Below, in pieces: positions 1 to 8,761 of a stretch of 24,054 nucleotides of DNA (its first letter is position 1; every line of letters starts with the position of its first letter). Position numbers and translations under genes: made by a program. This DNA is from a virus. The stretch is taken from positions 1 to 24,054 of the IMG/VR virus record IMGVR_UViG_3300031140_000044. One strand, written 5' to 3'. Below the pieces are notes generated by a model. That model was not told the DNA's origin. It saw only the letters and a list, made by a program, of their open reading frames with translations, and did not search any database.

Positions 1-3000
1 TAGTAGCGGGTTTGCCAAAGACGCCGAGGTAGTAGCGTGAGTCATCTCGTGCAGAACAGTATGCACGTTCATGCCATTAGCAGCGTCGATGTAGATGGTA
101 TTCGTTTTGGGTGCGAACATACCTGCAGCTTTACGCCCCGCCAAAGGCGAGATATCGTCAACCACTTGCACCTTCGTAGTGCCAACAACTCCGGCCAACT
201 TGGCAGCGATCTGGCGGATGCGGTCTACTTGGCTAGTCGCAGCAATAGCGTTGAGAGCGAACTGCAAGTCACCACGTTGCAGCGCGTTACGGATGCTGGG
301 CAACAACGCTTGGTTAAGGCCATGCACAGGATCAATAAGTAAGAAGCCCAGCTCGTTCTGAGTATAGGCAAGACCATCGTAGTACTCTTGTACTTCTTCT
401 GGTGTTAGGACTCGATTGTCATTTTCCGGGTCGAAATAATTATACTCATCTTTATTAGGAACTTTACGCTTCTTAAAGCCCATGCCGAGCATGTAAGAAT
501 CAAATGCGGTCTGGCCTTTTATGGGCTTGATCGCGCCTACTGGCCCTTCGCCGCGCATCTCTTGTCCTAGCGCAGCGGGTTCTTTAGCTTGTAGTTCCAG
601 AGAAGCAAGTTCACGATTCATCTGTTTTGCAAACGCCGTGTCTTCTTTCTCTTGGATACCCTTCATCGCTTTAGTAACGCCGATATAGGCATCGGATGGG
701 CTGAACTTAGCGGTATCCTGTCTTGCTAGTGCAGCTGCATCAACGATAACAGCCATAGCTTGGGGGGACATGTTACTACGTACCCACTTCCCTGCGTTCA
801 TAGCAGACTTGTTAGTCATACCTTTATAGAACGAGAACTGTGCGGGCGTGTAATCTCTCTCTATGGACTGCGTAGGTCCGACTGCCGACACTGCGCCCAT
901 TTCGGCGAGGGCATCTACAGGTCTACGGAACCGCTTGAAGTACAACTTAGCAGCTTTAGCTGTCACACCCAAGTCAGCGTCCTTGGTGTTGATAAGTTCT
1001 ACAATACCTTCTTTGTCCACCGCAGTTGTAACCTCTGGGGTATCGCGAGGGTCGAGTTGAGAGTCGTGGTATTCACGTATTTCAGGTTGTTTGCCACGAT
1101 TATTCTCGAATGTACTGTCGAGCTGTGCTTGAGCTACGGCACTGCGCGCATCATCTACGGCTTGTAGATCAGCTTGAGGTATGGATGCACCTCGTACTTG
1201 GGCGGGGGCAACACGAGGTGCTGGAGGTATCGCAGGGGGAATAACTTGCCCTGCAGTCTCAGTAACTTGGCCGGGAGCCGCCGCTTGCACCATTGCAGGT
1301 GTAGCTTCTGGGGTGCCTTGTGGTTGTGGAGCCACTGGCTCCTGTGTAATCGGCTCGGTGACGATTGCGTCGACTTCTTGCTCGAGGGCTTCAACCGCCC
1401 TTTTTGCGTTGGCGGCGGCTACAAGTCTTTCGGCAGTTGCTTTATTTCTGGTAGGATCGTCAACTTGTGACGCCTCTAGTGTATCTGCGCCCAGTCCAGT
1501 TGGTATTGCATCTCCGCTAACATCTCGCAGATTATCTCCCACTGGTCCCGTGACAGGTGGTGCAACGCCGGTGGTATCTCCACTTGTGCCATCTGCTGGT
1601 TCGAGTTGCTCCAAGCTCGGTCCACGACCTTGAACGCCATCTCCAAGTCCGGCATTGATATCTGTAGGTGTGATTCCCAATCCCGCATCTGCGCCTCCTA
1701 ACAACGCATCTACCTTAGCTATTGTCTTAGCGGGAGCGCCTGATGTTTTTACGTACGTATCCAACTGCTCTTTTACTTTAGGGTCAGTAATAGGCAAACC
1801 TACTATTTTCCGAGCCTTGGCTTTACGTAGAGGCGAGTTTTTACTGATACCTAAATCGGTGAGCATCTCTTCAGTGACTACTTGCTTTGCAAGGAACTTG
1901 GCTTGCGCCTGATCGAACTTTTGTTGGGCGTTTAGCTCTACGGTAGGCTCTACGGCAGGTTCTGCTGAGTACTCAGCAACTTTAGCTTTAGCAACTTTGA
2001 CGATTGCTTCAGCCTGTGGCCCCTCTTCCGCCACAACAGCTTCCTGTGCAGGGGTTAGCTCCGTTGGATCGGCGGGGGCAACTGGCTCGGCTGCGGCTAC
2101 ATCGTCCGCTACAAGTTCGTTAGCCTGAGCTTCTACCGCAGCTGCAGCTTCTTCCTCGGGGGTTAGTATTATTTCGGGCACGACAGGAGTTATCTCGCTG
2201 CGTTCGCCGAAGCCTGTGGCACGTACGCCGCCACCGATTAGACCACCTGCGATGGCAGCTTCGCGGTATTCGGCAATAGCTTCGTCACTATCAACTTCTA
2301 GCCCCGCTTGAGCACGTTCCATCATTTGCTGACCGACTTCAGTCAAGCCCTCAGTAGTAGCACCACCGCCGAAACGCGCAGTTGTACGGACAAATAAAGA
2401 CTTACCTATTTTAGGTAACGCACCACCCAGCAACAATTTGTCAGACACACCTTCAAGGAGTGCTTGGCCGAAAGTAGCGGTTAACGCGTCACCCACATCG
2501 ACACTAAGTTTAGTGCCTGCAGCTACTTCGTCTTCCTGACGTTGGATGTTGTTACCGAACAAGATCGGTGCCGATACAAGGGCGGCAGCACCTGCACCGA
2601 TAACAAACGGGGCAGCAACACCTGTGGCACCAGCTAAAATTGGGGCAGCTACGGCAGCACCTAGACCAAGACCTAGCTGTGTAATTTGTTCGCCAGCAAT
2701 TTCACCCGCGTACGTTAGCCCAGAACCAAAACCTTCTACGTCGGTAGACTGCATACGTTCTGGTTGTTCCAACTGCAGTTCGCCTAGCTCTTGCCTAGCA
2801 CGTTCTTCTAAACCCTGCCCATAGTTTGCAAGGAACCCAAGACCTGACTGCTCACCCGCTGTGCCGAGTGTTTCACCAAAAGCCTGCTTAACTTGCTTCT
2901 TACCACGCTCATAGCCACGACCTAATGCAGTGCCATCGTCAAACGCTTCTGGGGCTTCCCCAAAACGACTTTCGTATTCCTGAGCAATCTGCGTTCGGTC

Positions 3001-3114
3001 TTGCCGCAATACACCAGCTAAAACCGCAAAGTCTTCGTCGGTTGGGGCGTCCCCAGCGTGCTCTAGTTCGTACGCTTTACCTGTCTGCGGATCAATGTAT
3101 TGGTACAGGCCCAT
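1..3114 (-). CDS. Giant ejection-type virion protein with zinc metallopeptidase motif (N-terminal 1038 aa, runs off the window)
   Basis: Reading the minus strand from the ATG at 3114 gives 1038 codons without a stop, so the gene continues past the left edge. AAGGGG lies 8 bases before the ATG. It starts MGLYQYIDPQTGKAYE. Residues 146-186 are strongly hydrophobic (Ala/Gly/Leu/Val) and could insert into or cross a membrane. Residues about 252-297 (TTEGLTEVGQQMMERAQAGL, then a Gly-rich stretch) resemble a segment I know from very large phage ejection or 'polyvalent' proteins. Residues about 310-700 are Ala/Pro/Glu-rich low complexity. Residues 800-1000 look globular. HEMTH at 1022-1026 (bases 37-51), preceded by NTIYIDAANG, fits a zincin active site: two His ligands and the Glu base. 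The third ligand would lie beyond the window. The position after the other ejection genes suggests it is packaged and delivered with the DNA. The exact substrate is unknown. Confidence 0.85.
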   Translation of the reverse strand, partial: MGLYQYIDPQTGKAYELEHAGDAPTDEDFAVLAGVLRQDRTQIAQEYESRFGEAPEAFDDGTALGRGYERGKKQVKQAFGETLGTAGEQSGLGFLANYGQGLEERARQELGELQLEQPERMQSTDVEGFGSGLTYAGEIAGEQITQLGLGLGAAVAAPILAGATGVAAPFVIGAGAAALVSAPILFGNNIQRQEDEVAAGTKLSVDVGDALTATFGQALLEGVSDKLLLGGALPKIGKSLFVRTTARFGGGATTEGLTEVGQQMMERAQAGLEVDSDEAIAEYREAAIAGGLIGGGVRATGFGERSEITPVVPEIILTPEEEAAAAVEAQANELVADDVAAAEPVAPADPTELTPAQEAVVAEEGPQAEAIVKVAKAKVAEYSAEPAVEPTVELNAQQKFDQAQAKFLAKQVVTEEMLTDLGISKNSPLRKAKARKIVGLPITDPKVKEQLDTYVKTSGAPAKTIAKVDALLGGADAGLGITPTDINAGLGDGVQGRGPSLEQLEPADGTSGDTTGVAPPVTGPVGDNLRDVSGDAIPTGLGADTLEASQVDDPTRNKATAERLVAAANAKRAVEALEQEVDAIVTEPITQEPVAPQPQGTPEATPAMVQAAAPGQVTETAGQVIPPAIPPAPRVAPAQVRGASIPQADLQAVDDARSAVAQAQLDSTFENNRGKQPEIREYHDSQLDPRDTPEVTTAVDKEGIVELINTKDADLGVTAKAAKLYFKRFRRPVDALAEMGAVSAVGPTQSIERDYTPAQFSFYKGMTNKSAMNAGKWVRSNMSPQAMAVIVDAAALARQDTAKFSPSDAYIGVTKAMKGIQEKEDTAFAKQMNRELASLELQAKEPAALGQEMRGEGPVGAIKPIKGQTAFDSYMLGMGFKKRKVPNKDEYNYFDPENDNRVLTPEEVQEYYDGLAYTQNELGFLLIDPVHGLNQALLPSIRNALQRGDLQFALNAIAATSQVDRIRQIAAKLAGVVGTTKVQVVDDISPLAGRKAAGMFAPKTNTIYIDAANGMNVHTVLHEMTHATTSASLANPLL

Positions 3115-3133
3115 AGCAGATGCCCCTTTTTAG

Positions 3134-5635
3134 TTAAGTTTTTACCGAAGCACCGGTAACTCTAGACGGTCCGCCATCTCCGCCAGCTCTTGGCGTTATG
3201 CCCAGACTTGCAGCGTACCTTTGAGTAAGCTCGTTCTGGTAGTATAGCGCGTCTTCAAGAGCTTTGTCAGCTGCTAACTTGTCAGCTGGAGTTTTCGCCT
3301 CGGCGAGCGCTTCTCGCGCACTTTGAACTCTGCTATCAGCGTTATTTAACGCCGCTGCGGCTACTGTAGGGGGCTTAGTCGTACCCTTGCGGTTTGCCGC
3401 TGCCATCTGTACGTCCCTAAGCATCAGTTCAGCTTCTAGCTTACGCTCTTCGCGGTCGCCTTTTTTGGACTCTCGGAGCGAGGCTAGGCCCGCTGATCCC
3501 GCTTTGCCGAAATCACCAGTGCTCATCAGCGTAAAGCCAGCTTGTGCCAGAGCCAACCACTTGTCTTGGTCCATCTGATTCTTCGCGGCCACAATACCGC
3601 TCTTCTTGCCGGTACCTGTGCCACCAGTGCCAGTGTCCGGTTTTACCGCAGGGGGCATCGCAGCCGGGTCAGTAACGGTTTTTAAGGCAGCGCCGATCTT
3701 TTCCTGTTGCGCCGCAGTCTTTACGCCCTGACCCGGTATCTTATTTATCTCTTTCATGCGGGCGGCGTCATTGATAGAGGCTATGCCAGTATTGGCGGCA
3801 GTAGGTACAGTCGTTGCGCCGCCTTCTAGAAGTTTTATTCTTGCCTCGCGTTCTCTTTCTGCGGCATTGGCTTTTACCCTTTCTGCGGCTAAGGTATCAA
3901 GACTTACAGCGGCCTCTTGAGGGCTAGTAATAAACGGAGCAACACGCGTACTATATTGTTCCCGCACGAAGTTCGATATACCGGGGTTAAAAACCTCACC
4001 TACATCTTTTGCAGCTTCGCTTAAATTTTCTTGCATAAGCAACTGTTTACGGCGGGTATCTAGTGTAATAACTAAGTTGCTGTTACCCGCAGCTTCAGCC
4101 TCTGCTATTTCTATGTTTATACGCGCAATCTCTTCTTGGTTATTAACGGATTGCGTTTCTGGATCAGGCACGCGGTACTTGTTTAAAACATCCCTAAATG
4201 TGCTGGCCTCCGCATTTTTCAGCGTGTCGAACATGTCCATAAAGCTAGAAGTTTCTCTACCATCTTGGCTCGCTTCAGCCGCATTACGTAGCCCAGTAGC
4301 AAGACCCGCGCCGCTATCAGTAGAGAGAGCGTTACGCATCGCGGGAGTATTTAGCTCTGTGGGGCGTATGTTTGTGGGAATGTAGCCACCATCTCCACCA
4401 TCTCCACCATCTCCACCACCTTGATCCTTAGCGACCTGAGCCTGCTGATAAGGTGTATCATAGGGGTTCCTAGCAACATAACCGGTTTCATCAGGTTCAG
4501 GTTGAGTGAGGACAGGTTCCCCACCATAGATTAAATCTTCGGGCATTGCGGCCTGTGCCGCTAAACGCTCTTCGTTACGCCGCTCTTGTTCTGCTCTACG
4601 ACGAGTTAACCCTGCGATGCCGTACTCTCCGCCGTCACTCTCTTGAATAAGAGGACCACTTTCTAGAACAACACCACTCCCATCACCTTGGTCTGCAGCG
4701 ACTAGAGCTTGCTGCTGTGGAGTATCACCGGGATAACGAGGTTGGAACACACCCTGTAAATTGGTGGTAAACCGATCTATTTCACTAGCTAAAGGTTCTC
4801 TCACATCCATCTGTGGCGCACTAGAATAGCTCTGCGTGGCGTCGAATGCACTGCTCGGTACAAAGTCAGAAGCACCAGCACCGGCGGATGCTATGCCTTG
4901 TGGAGAATCAAATACATTTGTGGGAGACTTAGAACCCCGAGCCTCGGCTTGAGCCGCCATTGATTGGGCTATACTATTCAGGATGCTATTTTCTGTAACT
5001 GCCCTGCCCTCTCCATCAACAATGGACTGACCGTCTTTTGAAAGGTAGAAAGGAAGACCCCCAACAAACGCTACAGGCTTAGGAGTTGCCGCCTGCTCTG
5101 CAGCTAAAGATTCCAAGCCAGTCATTTCTGAGTCTTTGGCAGAGGTGAGGAGGAATTCCGCAGCTAATTCAAGCATCTCAGGATCGTCTTTGTACTCTTC
5201 GTACAAGTCTGGGCGCATAACTTTTAAGTTAGCAATAGCAGATAGCGTTCCACCAGACATACTCCCGCCGGGGGCAAGACGTAAAACACCACCGTCGGCC
5301 ATCCTTTGAGGTTGGTTAGGTTGTGCAGGGAGGTTCGATGCCTGTGCGTTAGGTACACCAGTATTTTGTGTCATATCGGTCTTCGGGGCGAGAGACTGTG
5401 CAATCCCCGCAAGTCCCTTTTGAGGTACACCCGCGCCGTTAACCGCTTCTTGAGCCACCGTAGGCTGCATAAGACCCTCTTGCCGCTGCGCATCTTGGCG
5501 CATACGCTTACGGCGTTCGATCTCGCCCAAGACCATAAACTGAGGTGCAGACCCTGAAGGCATCTGCATTTCTTTTATTAACTGATCTTCTGAGAAGTTT
5601 TTCAGTTTGTCTTGGGTGTCGATCATATTAAGCAT
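3134..5635 (-). CDS. Ejection/internal virion-like protein, 833 aa
   Basis: The N-terminus (LKNFSEDQLIKEMQMPSGSA, then PQFMVLGEIERRKRMR) matches a recurrent opening of internal or ejected virion proteins in marine short-tailed phages. The body is Gln/Ala/Gly/Pro-rich and largely disordered in appearance, with a MADGGVLRLAPGG motif near residue 115. A duplicated segment, GDTPQQQALVAADQG and then YDTPYQQAQVAKDQG, is followed by a Gly-Asp repeat. The C-terminal third (AAKNQMDQDKWLALAQAGFT, MSTGDFGKAGSAGLAS) resembles the conserved end of such proteins. There is no signal peptide. The ATG at 5635 overlaps the upstream stop as TAATG; an in-frame ATG three codons on (5626) is an alternative start. 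The role is inferred from pattern and neighbours: formation of the conduit, or delivery with the DNA. No catalytic motif was seen. Confidence 0.8.
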   Translation of the reverse strand: MLNMIDTQDKLKNFSEDQLIKEMQMPSGSAPQFMVLGEIERRKRMRQDAQRQEGLMQPTVAQEAVNGAGVPQKGLAGIAQSLAPKTDMTQNTGVPNAQASNLPAQPNQPQRMADGGVLRLAPGGSMSGGTLSAIANLKVMRPDLYEEYKDDPEMLELAAEFLLTSAKDSEMTGLESLAAEQAATPKPVAFVGGLPFYLSKDGQSIVDGEGRAVTENSILNSIAQSMAAQAEARGSKSPTNVFDSPQGIASAGAGASDFVPSSAFDATQSYSSAPQMDVREPLASEIDRFTTNLQGVFQPRYPGDTPQQQALVAADQGDGSGVVLESGPLIQESDGGEYGIAGLTRRRAEQERRNEERLAAQAAMPEDLIYGGEPVLTQPEPDETGYVARNPYDTPYQQAQVAKDQGGGDGGDGGDGGYIPTNIRPTELNTPAMRNALSTDSGAGLATGLRNAAEASQDGRETSSFMDMFDTLKNAEASTFRDVLNKYRVPDPETQSVNNQEEIARINIEIAEAEAAGNSNLVITLDTRRKQLLMQENLSEAAKDVGEVFNPGISNFVREQYSTRVAPFITSPQEAAVSLDTLAAERVKANAAEREREARIKLLEGGATTVPTAANTGIASINDAARMKEINKIPGQGVKTAAQQEKIGAALKTVTDPAAMPPAVKPDTGTGGTGTGKKSGIVAAKNQMDQDKWLALAQAGFTLMSTGDFGKAGSAGLASLRESKKGDREERKLEAELMLRDVQMAAANRKGTTKPPTVAAAALNNADSRVQSAREALAEAKTPADKLAADKALEDALYYQNELTQRYAASLGITPRAGGDGGPSRVTGASVKT
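4386..4420 (-). repeat. 9-bp tandem repeat encoding Gly-Gly-Asp
   Basis: CCACCATCT is repeated three times and followed by CCACCACC. On the coding strand this gives GGT GGA GAT units, read as Gly-Gly-Asp in the 833-aa ejection protein. Such short repeats change copy number easily by slippage, always in steps of three residues. Confidence 0.85.
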
Positions 5636-6690
5636 TATTGGAACGCCTTGTATAGAGATAGTCCAGAAAGACCCGCACCAGTTACCTGCGAAAGTGTGCT
5701 CGGGTTTTGTTGCGGGCTAGTAGTCGTACCTGAAGATGTCGTTGTGCCCGTTGCAGCAATAGGCATGCCGGAAAGGATGCCGGTCATGTTACCGATCTGC
5801 TCACGAGTGTAACCTTGCTGTTCAAGGAAGTTAGCATATTCTAAATCGAGGCCCGCTTGGCCTTCCGCTTGTATATTTTGACCAACACCTTCACGCAGCT
5901 GCTCGTTTTGGATATCTGTTTGCCGCCCGATCTCTCCCAAACGGGTAAGTTCTGAACCAAGCCCCTGCCCTGTCTTTAATGCTGCGAGACCTGTGTTTGC
6001 CCCGAATTGACCACTTGCTTCAGTGCTAGTTTGCACGCGCGCGGCGTCCACGGCACGGCGGTTTTCGTCAGACATCGCGGCAGTTCTATCGGCACCAAAC
6101 TGCTTGGAGGCGTCTTCGTAGGCTTTCTGCTGCCCAGTGGCTTGGATACTAGCTAGTTGGCCGAGCACTTGCTCTTGTGCTAGACCTTGCTGAACGCCTT
6201 GACGTGAGCCACCGAATGCACCTGCTTGTACTGCTTTTGCGTCCCTAGAACCTTGTAGACGGTTAAAGTCTTCTATAGCAGCGTCCTTCTGTATGTTAGT
6301 TACATTCTGCATATAAGGAGACATGTACTCAGATACTGCGTCGCCGGTAAACTTACCCGGCTCTTGGAAACCATACTCCGAGAACTCAGTACCAGTGTAG
6401 TTACCCAGCTCTGTAGCGCGGTCCATACCCGTTGTGGCGTAGTTTTGTGCGGTATTAAGCCCCGCAACGCCTGTATCGGCTATACCCAGCATGTTATCGC
6501 GAGATGCAGCTACATTAGGGTCGGTACCTGCAATGCGCTCGCCTGTGTAGCCTTCGTAGGGCTTAGAGAACTCTGCCTCTGCCTTGGCGATATTGCGCTC
6601 AAAGTAAGGTTTCGCCCACGCAGGTAAGTCTGCCTGAGCAGCACTGTTAGTCGTTGTCGTATTATACGTTGTACCACCACCGCCACACAT
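5635..6690 (-). CDS. Ejection/internal virion-like protein, 351 aa, MCGGGG start
   Basis: I place the start at 6690, because TAAGGAG sits 6 bases before that ATG. The frame stays open to an upstream ATG at 6744, but that would overlap the previous gene by 44 bases and add an unconvincing basic leader. The protein begins MCGGGGTTYNTTTTN. ADLPAWAKPYFERNI follows, then YMSPYMQNV near residue 145 and AGAFGGSRQGVQQGL near residue 180. A long helical Gln/Ala-rich part ends in EYANFLEQQGYTREQIG. This is the pattern of a widespread podovirus internal virion protein, usually annotated as structural or DNA-transfer. The Gly/Ser/Thr-rich tail before SLYKAFQ looks like a linker. It shares the unusual Met-Cys-Gly start with its upstream neighbour. 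Ejection is inferred. Confidence 0.8.
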   Translation of the reverse strand: MCGGGGTTYNTTTTNSAAQADLPAWAKPYFERNIAKAEAEFSKPYEGYTGERIAGTDPNVAASRDNMLGIADTGVAGLNTAQNYATTGMDRATELGNYTGTEFSEYGFQEPGKFTGDAVSEYMSPYMQNVTNIQKDAAIEDFNRLQGSRDAKAVQAGAFGGSRQGVQQGLAQEQVLGQLASIQATGQQKAYEDASKQFGADRTAAMSDENRRAVDAARVQTSTEASGQFGANTGLAALKTGQGLGSELTRLGEIGRQTDIQNEQLREGVGQNIQAEGQAGLDLEYANFLEQQGYTREQIGNMTGILSGMPIAATGTTTSSGTTTSPQQNPSTLSQVTGAGLSGLSLYKAFQ

Positions 6691-6700
6691 AATTAGCTCC

Positions 6701-8266
6701 TTACGCTTTCTTCGCCATGTACTCACGCATAGTGCGTGGTGCATTAGTTTCGGCTTCGTTTACAGCATCGAGGAACCCGCCCCCATACTTCTTTTCTAGT
6801 GCATCTGCAGTCTTCTTGCGCAGTACAAACTCTCCGTCGGCAAGTAGTACGTCTTGCTGTCCTTCGAGAGATGCAGGGACTTTGTCGTCCACACCGGAAC
6901 CATCGCCCGGCCCGTTAACCTCACCAGCTTCGCCGTTTGCGAAACGGTCTACTGTATCATCCAGCTCGCCAGACTGCACCTTGTCTACCAAATCTCGTAG
7001 CGCGTCTTCACCATAAGCTGCTAAAAACTGCCCTAATACAACCGCTGATTTCTCTTGAGACATCTCACCTTTTACGGCGCTCACTGCATCAGCGATCATA
7101 GTCTTTTCGTTACCACCTGCTACTTCGCCGCCTTCAGCCATTCCGAAGGCAGGGGCTGCGAGGCTCGGACCGAACGACAACATGGACTTTTCTCCTAGCC
7201 CCGCGCGATCAGCTTCTTCCATGGAGTTGAACCCAGTAGACAGCATAGGCCCCGAGTTATATGCCAGCGGTACGTCTCCCGTAGAGTTAAACCCAAAAGC
7301 CGTATTGCCACCAGAAAAAGTTTCTTTTTCTTTTTGGTGGACTTCATTCAGGAAAGTATCTCTTTTCTGGTCAAAGGTCGGGTCGCCGTACGTTTTCTCT
7401 ATGTAGCTACGATACATCTCTAGCGGTGGAGTACTACGAGACTGTGGATTACTCATCATCATAGCCGTCATATACGCTGGCGGTAGCGAGCGACTACCTA
7501 ACATGCCCCCCATAGCCATACCTGTAGCTTGACTCTGTTGATAGGCAAGCAGCTGTGCGTAGGTAGGGTTAGATATGAACTGCTGAGACATTGGATCATT
7601 AGGGTCGTAGTCAGGGTTAGGGACCGGTTTAAACGCCCCCTGTGCCGCAGCGCCGCTCATATCAGAGCCACCTGTCTGGCCGGGCAGTGCCACTGTAGGC
7701 GCAGTCGTCGGGGTAACGCTGGGACCATCGTTACCACTCTGCATTGACGCCATCATAGCGTCGCGCCGTTCTTTTTGTGTAGCGCGATATGCTTCTTCCT
7801 CTGCCTTATTTTTAAAATCTGGCTCGGCTAACAAACCTTTAAAGCCGCTAACTGCATCACCAGCCGTTTCCCCAATCCCCAAAATACCCGCACCGGTTTT
7901 ACCCTTGGTAAGCTCGTTAGTAGCAATACTGCTTAGTAGACCCGGAAGACCACCAGTCGCGGCACCGAAAAGGGCGGACGCATACCGTTGTTTGTATTTG
8001 TCGTTAGCATCCCTACGGATTTTCTTCTGTTTGCCATTCACCATGATATTTGCATATCCGGGGCCGTCGTCGTTTTTATTGTTGGGGCTATAGTCGTAAA
8101 ACTGCGAATCACGGCTACTGTTGTCTTCCGTCAGAACACCATCATTATAAGACATGCCGTCACCCGGCGTGAAGAAGTTCGCTAAAGTCTCTTTAAGGCT
8201 ATTACCAGAGTCTTTTTTGTCATCGTTGCTGCTATCGTTAGCTGAACCTACACCGTCACCACACAT
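6701..8266 (-). CDS. Virion-associated protein, 521 aa, GEFVL motif
   Basis: The gene starts MCGDGVGSANDSSNDDKKDS, a very polar, Asp/Ser-rich beginning. A central Ala/Gly segment (residues about 90-135) contains ALFGAATGGLPGLLS and could touch a membrane. The middle is Met/Pro/Gly-rich with GMAMGGMLGS, and later GMAEGGEVAGG. The C-terminal 59 residues hold VPASLEGQQDVLLADGEFVL (GEFVL at 478-482) and KKYGGGFLDAVN, matching a small motif ('VPA-L..GEFV') that recurs in phage virion and ejection proteins. AGAGG lies 8 bases before the start. It is followed 10 bases later by the 351-aa gene with the same MCG opening, so I place it in the ejection set. I cannot name a biochemical function. Confidence 0.75.
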   Translation of the reverse strand: MCGDGVGSANDSSNDDKKDSGNSLKETLANFFTPGDGMSYNDGVLTEDNSSRDSQFYDYSPNNKNDDGPGYANIMVNGKQKKIRRDANDKYKQRYASALFGAATGGLPGLLSSIATNELTKGKTGAGILGIGETAGDAVSGFKGLLAEPDFKNKAEEEAYRATQKERRDAMMASMQSGNDGPSVTPTTAPTVALPGQTGGSDMSGAAAQGAFKPVPNPDYDPNDPMSQQFISNPTYAQLLAYQQSQATGMAMGGMLGSRSLPPAYMTAMMMSNPQSRSTPPLEMYRSYIEKTYGDPTFDQKRDTFLNEVHQKEKETFSGGNTAFGFNSTGDVPLAYNSGPMLSTGFNSMEEADRAGLGEKSMLSFGPSLAAPAFGMAEGGEVAGGNEKTMIADAVSAVKGEMSQEKSAVVLGQFLAAYGEDALRDLVDKVQSGELDDTVDRFANGEAGEVNGPGDGSGVDDKVPASLEGQQDVLLADGEFVLRKKTADALEKKYGGGFLDAVNEAETNAPRTMREYMAKKA

Positions 8267-8299
8267 CTGAGGAACCTCTTCATATAAACTGTTAAGCTA

Positions 8300-8755
8300 C
8301 TATACAACACGCAGCTTATAATTTCCACCCACAACATCATATCCGAGTTTCTGGAGCATACCCCCAGTTTTCTCGGCACTTAGCCCACTCGAAACACCCA
8401 TGCAAACTTCGGCAGCGCTGTGGTCTTTGGCCCATTTTTCGAAGGCACGTAGCAACTGCAGGCCTACTCTAGAGCCTCTACTTTGTGGAGACACATACCA
8501 CAGTGTGTCGGATGCTATCAAGTCTGTACCGAAATAATGCTCTCCGATAGAACCTAACAGCACTCCCGTGTAGTCGCCATTGGCAAAACCGACATAGGCG
8601 AAGAACTTATCGGGGTTAGATATGAAGCGATGCACCATGTTCCCAGACTTGATCGGGTTGTAGTCGAAGTCCCGGTACACACTCTCTTGGTGCATCTGGT
8701 ACCCCAGCACTACAACCGCTGCTATATCGTCTTCTTCTATTGGTCTGATAGGCAT
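8300..8755 (-). CDS. GNAT-family N-acetyltransferase
   Basis: At 151 aa it has the usual single-domain GNAT length. The N-terminus, IRPIEEDDIAAVVVL, matches the first strand-helix of the fold (I-R-x-x-x-x-x-D). The central strand TLWYVSPQSRGSRVG (residues 84-98) followed by LQLLRAFEKWAK is motif A, which binds the pyrophosphate of acetyl-CoA. The usual RGxGxG-type loop reads RGSRVG here, so one Gly is Arg. The C-terminal EKTGGMLQKLGYDVVGGNYKL is the typical motif B ending. It transfers acetyl groups from acetyl-CoA to an amine, but the target is not visible. The gene sits between the endolysin and the first ejection protein. Similar GNATs occur in late regions of aquatic phages, where they may modify a virion or host protein (inference). 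Confidence 0.85.
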   Translation of the reverse strand: MPIRPIEEDDIAAVVVLGYQMHQESVYRDFDYNPIKSGNMVHRFISNPDKFFAYVGFANGDYTGVLLGSIGEHYFGTDLIASDTLWYVSPQSRGSRVGLQLLRAFEKWAKDHSAAEVCMGVSSGLSAEKTGGMLQKLGYDVVGGNYKLRVV

Positions 8756-8761
8756 AACCTA

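Noticed and set aside
760-2824. Several plus-strand frames of 60-150 codons in the left 3 kb
   Set aside because: The minus strand is one continuous 1038-codon frame with clear protein patterns and a ribosome site, so these are shadows.
4386-4420. Short direct repeats considered as a CRISPR-like array
   Set aside because: The unit is 9 bp with no spacers and codes for Gly-Gly-Asp in frame.
6691-6744. N-terminal extension of the 351-aa protein to the ATG at 6744
   Set aside because: It would overlap the previous gene by 44 bases, has no ribosome site, and adds a basic leader not matching the family; TAAGGAG precedes the ATG at 6690.
8267-8320. Candidate promoter TTGTAT...TATATG before the 521-aa gene
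   Set aside because: Spacing of 15 bases and poor -35 match; could be chance in an A/T-rich gap.
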